From Rhodospirillales bacterium (GTDB lineage Bacteria; Pseudomonadota; Alphaproteobacteria; QKFK01; SZUA-500), in NCBI GenBank assembly GCA_003252195.1, contig QKFK01000234.1:1-11232 (forward strand): a stretch of DNA of 11,232 nt. Reading direction: 5' to 3'. Positions 6,032-11,232 of the stretch are shown here, in pieces; the first letter of the stretch is position 1; each line of letters begins with the position of its first letter. A program made the position numbers and the translations under genes. The notes under the pieces were generated by a model. It saw only the letters and a program-made list of their open reading frames with translations. It did no database searches and had not been told where the DNA came from.

Positions 6032-7264
6032 TTATAAAGAGTTTTTCTTGCCTTTTAACAACATCATTTTTGAACGCAATGGTGTTGGAGTTATAATTAC
6101 ATCATTATTATCTTGCTTTAAGCGGTAAGAACGACGAGCTGACTTTAAGCGCTGTATTTTACTATGCAACTCATTGCTTTTTTCTTGCATTGGTCCCCAG
6201 TAAACAGATTTTGAGTTACCACGCTTCTTTTTAGAATTACTATTTTCGTTATCTTGCTCATTAACAACTTCATATATAGGAATTTCTTTCAAAGAAGGGT
6301 CTCTGTCTGAGCCATATACCTGATTACGTGTCTTAAAGAAGTTTTCAATACGGTTCATAGTTGAATTAGAAACACCGCTATATTCTTTCTTGTTTAACAA
6401 ATCAGGAGAACCGTCAAAGTAAGACTGGTTTTTGTAGTTACAAAGTTTTTTAATAATAAGCGAAGCCTCACAAGTTCTATCAAAAGAAAATTTATCAGCT
6501 ATTCCATTGCTCCAAATTTCTTTCAACAAATCTATGTGCTGATTATCATATTCTTCTCTGATATTGTAGTCTTTATACCAAGCCTTAAATCCTGACATCA
6601 ATAAAGCATATGTATTTTCACCAGTTGAACTTTCTAGGCCTAAACGGCTTTTTTTGCGGTCGACATAATAAGCTACCTTAGCTCCGTCTTGCTTAAATGC
6701 ATTCCAAGGGCCATCATTCCCCTGCTCTCTTAACTGCATACACAACACAGCAGCAAAGCTCTCTGCATCTGCTTCCATGGCACGGTTTATTTGTATTTGT
6801 GTCTTAGTACTATCAACCTCAGGATAGATCTTAAGACCTGCATTATATTGCATTGCATGGCGCATTTCATGAGCAAGGGTCGCCACTAACGTATTTTCAT
6901 CAATTGATTTATCAAGTGTTATAAGACCATCATCAGGAGAACAAACGCCGAGTGAATCCAAGCCATCTACCATCTCAAGACGATAGCCAGCCTTTCCCAG
7001 TGCATCTACCAAAAATCTACCTATTTCTGTTTTTTTAATTGTATCTAGAGCCTTGTAGATTCTATCTCTATCGTACTGATGACCAACAACGTGGATATCT
7101 GCATGAAAATCATCTGTATATGGAACGACATCATCTAAAGAAAATTCATTATTCTCTTCTTCTGGCATCGTAATACCACTGGTTGCTAGGAAACCTCTTA
7201 TAGAATCAAAAAAAGGATTTTCACTGGCATTTACAAATGACTGATTATTTGGGGGTAAATTCAT
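6032..7264 (-). CDS. Putative zinc metallopeptidase paralog E (410 aa)
   Basis: This is the longest and last of four paralogous HExxH proteins. The putative zinc site is HEMRH (132-136), with E164 in RAMEADAES as the likely third ligand after 27 residues. This pattern resembles gluzincin-type peptidases such as M48, where the third ligand sits in an E-x-AD context. Other shared family parts are GYRLEMVDGLDSLGV (93-107), GPWNAFK (185-191), FKAWY (226-230), C275 with YF (282-283) and IPI (328-330). The N-terminal 60 residues are Asn-rich and not shared; the C-terminal 80 residues are rich in Lys, Arg and Ser and probably disordered. No signal peptide is visible. AGGAG (minus strand, 7277-7273) lies 8 nt before the ATG, and gene D ends 17 nt upstream. 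It may be a DUF6782-type protein (from memory). Substrate and location are unknown. Confidence 0.85.
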   Translation of the reverse strand: MNLPPNNQSFVNASENPFFDSIRGFLATSGITMPEEENNEFSLDDVVPYTDDFHADIHVVGHQYDRDRIYKALDTIKKTEIGRFLVDALGKAGYRLEMVDGLDSLGVCSPDDGLITLDKSIDENTLVATLAHEMRHAMQYNAGLKIYPEVDSTKTQIQINRAMEADAESFAAVLCMQLREQGNDGPWNAFKQDGAKVAYYVDRKKSRLGLESSTGENTYALLMSGFKAWYKDYNIREEYDNQHIDLLKEIWSNGIADKFSFDRTCEASLIIKKLCNYKNQSYFDGSPDLLNKKEYSGVSNSTMNRIENFFKTRNQVYGSDRDPSLKEIPIYEVVNEQDNENSNSKKKRGNSKSVYWGPMQEKSNELHSKIQRLKSARRSYRLKQDNNDVIITPTPLRSKMMLLKGKKNSL

Positions 7265-7281
7265 TGCAAATACTCCTAATG

Positions 7282-7890
7282 CTATCGGATTCTTTTCAAA
7301 TGAACTGGCAAATTTTTAAGCAACACTTCTTCAGAAAGAATATCCAACTTGCCCTTCGCATCAACATGTGAACTGATAGCAAATAAGTTGTTACCAAGTA
7401 GAACGCAGCTACTAGCATAAAAACCTTTTTCATCAGCAGTTATTTTTGTAGGGAAGATATAATTATCAATATCGTCAGTTATTTCTGAAACTTCATTAAC
7501 CTTAAGCCCTAAATCATCTACATTATTTACCAATGAAAAACGGTAGCCATTATTGCGAATATTTGCAAAAAAGAATCCTATATATTCTTGGATATTTTCT
7601 TGATTTAATTTTATATCGGCTTTTTCATTGATTTTATAAATAGTTTCTGGCTTAAAATCTATCTTTTCCACATCAGTACCATCTGTAACAAAGTACATTG
7701 ATGTTGCTGGTATAGTTTTGTTATTGCTTAATTTTAAAGCGTAAAAAGAATCATAAAAAGATAATTTTGCCTTTTGTGTAAGAGTTTTGTTTTTATCAAA
7801 CATCTCACGCTCATGCATTGCATTTGCTTGCTCAATAGCATCTGCATAATCTTTACTATCTACTTCTTGCCAATTTACGCTCATGTTCAT
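7282..7890 (-). CDS. Hypothetical protein D, relative of the peptidase paralogs lacking HExxH (202 aa)
   Basis: I do not recognise this as a named family. It is predicted to be soluble, with no signal peptide or membrane segment. Residues 115-129 (GYRFSLVNNVDDLGL) match the motif that stands just before the catalytic region in the neighbouring paralogs (for example GYRLEMVDGLDSLGV in gene E). The protein ends in LKNLPVHLKRIR, recalling the LPV motif near the end of paralogs B and C. The HExxH helix, the EADA motif and FKxWY are all missing, so peptidase activity is not expected. It may be an internally deleted paralog, a regulator or an inhibitor of the enzymes. The start is uncertain: ATG at 7890 has an AAGAAGA sequence only 3 nt away, while ATG at 7884 would have it at 9 nt. 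It is 17 nt upstream of gene E and probably shares its transcript. Confidence 0.7.
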   Translation of the reverse strand: MNMSVNWQEVDSKDYADAIEQANAMHEREMFDKNKTLTQKAKLSFYDSFYALKLSNNKTIPATSMYFVTDGTDVEKIDFKPETIYKINEKADIKLNQENIQEYIGFFFANIRNNGYRFSLVNNVDDLGLKVNEVSEITDDIDNYIFPTKITADEKGFYASSCVLLGNNLFAISSHVDAKGKLDILSEEVLLKNLPVHLKRIR

Positions 7891-7920
7891 TTTTCTTCTT
7901 TTTTGTCAATTTATGAAATA

Positions 7921-7949
7921 ATTCTGACACTTTAATTTTATTATTGCAA
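7921..7949 (-). promoter_or_regulatory. Candidate promoter for genes D and E
   Basis: On the minus strand TTGCAA (7949-7944) and CAGAAT (7926-7921) are 17 nt apart, and TGT just before the second box makes an extended -10. The predicted start near 7914 gives a leader of about 25 nt to the gene D ATG. This is the best match in the 225-nt gap, but the region is AT-rich. Confidence 0.35.
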
Positions 7950-7964
7950 GAAAAATCGTACAGA

Positions 7965-8003
7965 AAAAAACAAACCGCAAATACGTTTAAGCTTTTGTTT
8001 TTT
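7965..8003 (-). terminator. Possible weak terminator after paralog C
   Basis: On the minus strand AAAAAACAAA (8003-7994) and TTTGTTTTTT (7974-7965) are perfect 10-nt complements around a 19-nt loop, and the second arm is itself a U-run. The stem is almost only A-T pairs, so it would be inefficient. It lies in the gap after paralog C and before the D-E promoter candidate, which fits two transcription units. Confidence 0.35.
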
Positions 8004-8115
8004 GATAGATATAAGCACAAACAGTGCAACCCAAATATAAACACAGATTTTACAAGGAGTCGGAAATAATTAGTGAAAAAAATATTTATTTTGTCCACCT
8101 ACTGTCTATCACGAA

Positions 8116-9246
8116 TTAGCGAGCACTAAAATTAGAAGACACAATTTTGCTTTTAATGATTTTTGTTAAACGTTTCATTTTTATGATGCTGGCAGATTGC
8201 TCTTGCCTTTCTTTTAATGATATTGAGCTCAAGAACACAGACGATTGTTTTTTTTGTATATTTTCTGAAGTCTTCTTATTTGATGGTAACTTATTATAAC
8301 TAACCGTAGGTCTGGTAACAGGTAGTTCATCAATGGTTTTATCTGGTTCTAATCCATACAGAGTAAACCTCTCTTGCATTATTTTCTTAAAGCTAGTGTG
8401 TGTACTTAAATTTACACTAAGATAATTACGCGAAGAAATAAGCTTAGCATCATCTTTGAAATATTTTTCACCGTTAGGAAGCACGCAAATTCCATTGATA
8501 ATATCTTCTGGATCAATGTTTTGATTAAGAGGCAATCGCCCGAGAAGTTCTTTTTCTTTTAAGAACAAAAGATTATCAACGTGGTTTTTTTCATATGCAG
8601 CACGCAAATTTTTGTTTTTATACCATGCCTTGAACGCTTTAGTTAAAACACTTTTCTTTGCGTTCTCGCTATTCATAGAGCTATTATTTTTTTCCAAATC
8701 TTCCTCTATGGCATTAGCAATTAAAGGACTTTCTTTAGAGAAAATCTCCCAAGGTTTTTCATCACCCTTTTCTTTTAGCTCCCAAGCAGATATACCAGCA
8801 CAACTCTCCGCATCTGCCTCCATTGCCCTATTCATCATTATCTGAGTTTTTATATTATGCAAATCTATTCTGGCACCCATACCATTTGTAAATTGCACAG
8901 CATGCCTTAATTCATGAGCCAATGTAGCAATATTCTGTTCATCGCTATCATTAGCCGATAAAGTTATGCTTTTGGTAGATGGATTACATACGCCTGCGGT
9001 ATCTTCCATACCTTCAGCAAAAGAAATGCTATACCCAGCTTTGTAGGCTATCTCTAATGAGTTTTTGGCAAAGTCACTCTTAGATAAGCGCTCTGCAATA
9101 TCTTTAATCCTAGCGCATTCTTCTTTAGTCCCTTTACATTTTACTAATTGCGCTTTCCTTCCCCAAGAAATACGCTTACTTGTATTTTTAGTTGCATTAC
9201 TAAAGGCTTTTTTTAAGGTCTTATCTGAGGTTAAAATTTTTGACAC
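8116..9246 (-). CDS. Putative zinc metallopeptidase paralog C (376 aa, GTG start)
   Basis: This is the third gene of the leftward cluster. The putative catalytic motif is HELRH (111-115), followed after 27 residues by E143 in RAMEADAES, the expected third zinc ligand. Shared motifs are GYSISFAEGMEDTAGV (71-86), KPWEIFS (164-170), FKAWY (205-209), C254 with YF (262-263) and LPV (308-310). The first 45 residues are basic and differ from the other copies. The C-terminal 60 residues are Ser- and Lys-rich. No secretion signal or membrane helix is seen. The start is GTG: GGAGG (9256-9252 on the minus strand) lies 5 nt upstream and overlaps the end of paralog B, whose stop is only 2 nt away. A DUF6782-like assignment is likely but not verified. 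Cellular role unknown. Confidence 0.87.
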   Translation of the reverse strand: MSKILTSDKTLKKAFSNATKNTSKRISWGRKAQLVKCKGTKEECARIKDIAERLSKSDFAKNSLEIAYKAGYSISFAEGMEDTAGVCNPSTKSITLSANDSDEQNIATLAHELRHAVQFTNGMGARIDLHNIKTQIMMNRAMEADAESCAGISAWELKEKGDEKPWEIFSKESPLIANAIEEDLEKNNSSMNSENAKKSVLTKAFKAWYKNKNLRAAYEKNHVDNLLFLKEKELLGRLPLNQNIDPEDIINGICVLPNGEKYFKDDAKLISSRNYLSVNLSTHTSFKKIMQERFTLYGLEPDKTIDELPVTRPTVSYNKLPSNKKTSENIQKKQSSVFLSSISLKERQEQSASIIKMKRLTKIIKSKIVSSNFSAR

Positions 9247-9248
9247 TC

Positions 9249-10244
9249 TTACCTCCCAAGCAACTTGTTTTGAGCGATCATAATCGCGTCTGAACTATAA
9301 TCCACCCGTTTATTAGTTGTTTTTTTGCCACTAGATTTCTTGGCCTTTTTATATCGAGCATCATCCCTAACAGGAAGTTTCTTATAAGAAAAATCTTTAA
9401 CTCCATATTCTTCTATCAGCATCTCATCATTTAAAAAGCGTTCGGCACGTTTTTTATTATTATCAGATATAGTGATATATTTTTCTTCTTCTAACAAACT
9501 ATCTGCTTCTGTAAAATATTTTTTCTCAGTAACAGGGTCTTTACAAAGCATTTTTATTATATTGGCTGAAGATAGTTTCTTATCAAATTTACAATCGTCA
9601 TATTCATCAATATTTTCTAAGTCTGACACTTGAAAGCTATCATATGTATCAATCAGAGCCTTATTATCATACCAAGCCTTAAACGTCTCCGTCATAGCCT
9701 TTTCTTTGCTAATATTGATATTATTTTCAAAAGCCGTAGCAAGATGCGGAGATTCTTTTTTATAAATATTCCAAGAATCAGGAAAGCCTGCCTTTTTAAG
9801 CTCCCACGAAACCAACACACCCAAAGCCTCGGCATCGGCTTCCATTGCTCTATTTTGCATCATGTAGCTTTTAAAATCTAAGCTATTTATTTCTGGCATA
9901 GCTCCGCTTGAATATTGCATAAGATGCCTAAGCTCATGAGCCAATGTGCCAACCAACCTACCATTATTATATTTAGGGTTTAAATTAACAACTTTCGTAT
10001 AAGGGTTTGCTCCACCATATTCGAACATACCTTTATTCATCTTAAAGCGATATTTCTGCTCTTTTGCATGGTTTATGAGCACAGCTCCTGTTTCACTTAA
10101 TGACAACAATGAAAAAAGTTGGTTTATCCGCTCTTTATCTTCTTCCTGCCCCAGAACCTTAAATGAGCTATTGCGCGCAAATCTGGCAATTATGCTAGGA
10201 GCATATGCCTTTCTATTCAAAGAAACAAAATTTGCGTAACTCAT
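9249..10244 (-). CDS. Putative zinc metallopeptidase paralog B (331 aa)
   Basis: HELRH is at 103-107 and E135 of RAMEADAEA follows after 27 residues, the same spacing as in the three other copies. The pre-catalytic motif is less conserved here (KYRFKMNKGMFEYGG, 64-78). Shared C-terminal parts are FKAWY (188-192), C234 with YF (243-244) and LPV (290-292). Residues 299-313 form a dense basic segment (KKAKKSSGKKTTNKR), followed by a short tail ending in LGR. A longer frame starting at 10277 is possible, but ATG 10244 is chosen because AGGAGG lies 4 nt upstream of it and the longer form would overlap paralog A by 32 nt. The paralog A stop is 1 nt away, so translation is probably coupled. No signal peptide. 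Function unknown beyond the predicted peptidase fold. Confidence 0.88.
   Translation of the reverse strand: MSYANFVSLNRKAYAPSIIARFARNSSFKVLGQEEDKERINQLFSLLSLSETGAVLINHAKEQKYRFKMNKGMFEYGGANPYTKVVNLNPKYNNGRLVGTLAHELRHLMQYSSGAMPEINSLDFKSYMMQNRAMEADAEALGVLVSWELKKAGFPDSWNIYKKESPHLATAFENNINISKEKAMTETFKAWYDNKALIDTYDSFQVSDLENIDEYDDCKFDKKLSSANIIKMLCKDPVTEKKYFTEADSLLEEEKYITISDNNKKRAERFLNDEMLIEEYGVKDFSYKKLPVRDDARYKKAKKSSGKKTTNKRVDYSSDAIMIAQNKLLGR
9252..9257 (-). promoter_or_regulatory. Shine-Dalgarno of paralog C inside the end of paralog B
   Basis: The minus-strand GGGAGG forms the last two codons (Gly-Arg) of paralog B, directly before its TAA stop. The GTG start of paralog C follows 5 nt after the motif. 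This decides for GTG as start and indicates translational coupling. Confidence 0.85.
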
Positions 10245-10245
10245 A

Positions 10246-11229
10246 TTACCTCCTAGAGGCCACCTTTCTAGCAGCAAACTGCATTACATTATCTGTTTGA
10301 TTGTCATTACTTACACGCGTATCTTTTTTAACGTGTAAAGAGCGGTATGTATTATCAACTGGCAATTTGAATTCTTCTCTTTTAGCAAAGAACGCTGCAA
10401 TGTGCTTTGAAGTATCCTCTGAAACACTAAAATATTCTCTTCTTAAAAGCATTAAATGAGAATCCTCAAAATAGCTTTCACCATTGTGGTTACATACTTT
10501 TTTTACAATAGATGATACATGCTCATCTTGATTAAAAGATGCCGATTCAGACAACACTGGCTCACTTGCAATAATATCAAGCTTATTACATAAAATTCTA
10601 TCATATGCTTTGGTTATAGGCTCATGGCTATACCATTTCTTAAATGTATCATAAAGAGCCTTAGTACTATCTCCTGTCTCATCATAAGAACGCTCAAAGC
10701 ACTCAGCGAGAATTGTATCCGTATTTTTAAGCTCTTCCCACGGACCAGCATCACCTTTATTACCATATAAATCTACCGCATCTGAGTTTTTAAGTTCATG
10801 AGCAACAAGGATTGAATAAGCAAAAGCATCTGCTTCAATAGCACGTGTTTTCAATACCTCTGTCCTAATATTATTAGCCTTAACATCTTTTACAATGCCA
10901 TTTGAAAATTGCTGAGCATGACGCAATTCATGAGCTAACGTTACAACTAGCCTATCGTCTTTTTCTGTAGGATTTAAAACAAGGTATTTTTTATCCCCGT
11001 TAGTTACACCTCTATATGACATAGCAGGTGAAAAAGAGAACTCATAACCATTCTCAATTGCGCTTAAAATTACATCTCTAGCAGAAGAAGATTCCCACAA
11101 ACGCTCAAACAAAAACTCCATGCGAGCCTTGTCTCTTGCAGAACCTTCAAATTTAAATTCAGGTACCGATGTTTCTACATCGCAGATGTTGCTATCAAAT
11201 ACTTCTTTTAAGCTTCTTACTTTTGCCAT
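10246..11229 (-). CDS. Putative zinc metallopeptidase paralog A (327 aa)
   Basis: This is the first gene of the cluster visible here. HELRH (100-104) is followed after 27 residues by E132 in RAIEADAFA, so the predicted zinc ligands are H100, H104 and E132, with E101 as catalytic base. The pre-catalytic motif GYEFSFSPAMSYRGV is at 61-75. Downstream are GPWEELK (162-168), FKKWY (196-200; the other copies have FKAWY) and C246 with YF (253-254). The LPV motif is not conserved (LHV, 298-300). The C-terminus is basic, and its last two Arg codons double as the ribosome-binding site of paralog B. Only 3 nt lie upstream of the ATG, so its ribosome-binding site, promoter and any longer N-terminus cannot be seen, and further paralogs may precede it. 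No signal peptide is visible. Confidence 0.85.
   Translation of the reverse strand: MAKVRSLKEVFDSNICDVETSVPEFKFEGSARDKARMEFLFERLWESSSARDVILSAIENGYEFSFSPAMSYRGVTNGDKKYLVLNPTEKDDRLVVTLAHELRHAQQFSNGIVKDVKANNIRTEVLKTRAIEADAFAYSILVAHELKNSDAVDLYGNKGDAGPWEELKNTDTILAECFERSYDETGDSTKALYDTFKKWYSHEPITKAYDRILCNKLDIIASEPVLSESASFNQDEHVSSIVKKVCNHNGESYFEDSHLMLLRREYFSVSEDTSKHIAAFFAKREEFKLPVDNTYRSLHVKKDTRVSNDNQTDNVMQFAARKVASRR
10249..10254 (-). promoter_or_regulatory. Shine-Dalgarno of paralog B inside the end of paralog A
   Basis: The minus-strand AGGAGG makes the two terminal Arg codons of paralog A. TAA follows directly, then one base, then the ATG of paralog B. The spacing of 4 nt supports the start at 10244 rather than the upstream in-frame start at 10277. 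Confidence 0.88.
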
Positions 11230-11232
11230 GAT

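Noticed and set aside
7801..7815. HEREM in protein D (residues 26-30) as a possible zinc motif
   Set aside because: The second histidine of HExxH is missing, it lies far N-terminal to the position of the motif in the paralogs, and no EADA motif follows.
7904..7909. Consensus TTGACA (minus strand) just before gene D
   Set aside because: A promoter using it would start inside gene D, and there is no -10 box at the right distance.
7856..8098. Minus-strand 80-codon hydrophobic frame between paralog C and gene D
   Set aside because: It starts with GTG without a ribosome-binding sequence, overlaps the start of gene D by 35 nt, and its composition reflects a T-rich intergenic stretch. The same gap holds a candidate promoter and a weak terminator.
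10245..10277. Longer N-terminus of paralog B (extra MLLERWPLGGN)
   Set aside because: It would overlap paralog A by 32 nt, and the ATG at 10244 has a perfect AGGAGG 4 nt upstream.
1..11232. tRNA, rRNA, CRISPR array, insertion sequence or transposase
   Set aside because: No cloverleaf, no regularly spaced repeats, no terminal inverted repeats and no transposase-like protein were found.

Overview
The window joins a conserved housekeeping block to an unfamiliar accessory cluster. It looks chromosomal and comes from an AT-rich alphaproteobacterium, possibly host-associated. The best taxonomic clue is a Fur-family regulator at 5397-5810 with the features of Irr (a HHH cluster and the VRRVDVILRV-type C-terminus), a regulator typical of Alphaproteobacteria. 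The genus cannot be read from the sequence.

Region 1 (1-5179, + strand) is the classical translation and RNA-decay block: the 3' part of infB, then rbfA, truB, rpsO and pnp. The first four genes are separated by 5-18 nt. rpsO is followed by an intrinsic terminator. A candidate promoter and a perfect 10-bp stem-loop then precede pnp. This terminator-promoter-hairpin-pnp order is the same as in E. coli, where the leader hairpin is the RNase III and PNPase autoregulation site. pnp ends at a strong terminator.

Region 2 (5180-5894) holds irr, a probable heme/iron-responsive regulator. A perfect TATAAT lies inside a 7-3-7 palindrome upstream, which suggests autoregulation. Just after the irr stop there is a second promoter-like sequence with a dyad in its spacer, then a symmetrical terminator that can serve both irr and the convergent cluster.

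Region 3 (6032-11229, - strand) is the unusual part: five consecutive leftward genes. Four encode diverged paralogs of a putative zinc metallopeptidase family (327, 331, 376 and 410 aa). Each has HE[LM]RH followed, after exactly 27 residues, by the E of an EADA motif, and then a shared C-terminal module (FKxWY, a Cys before a YF pair, usually a short LPV/IPI motif, and a basic tail). The fifth gene (202 aa) keeps the motif that precedes the catalytic site and ends with an LPV motif, but lacks the HExxH core. It looks like a catalytically dead or minimised relative. The first three genes are packed 1-2 nt apart, with Shine-Dalgarno sequences formed by the last codons of the gene before. A 225-nt gap with a candidate promoter separates them from the last two genes. 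None of the five has a visible signal peptide. The fold resembles the DUF6782-type putative metallopeptidases (assignment from memory). Substrate and role are unknown, and the tandem array of diverged copies is the most likely place for an undescribed system.
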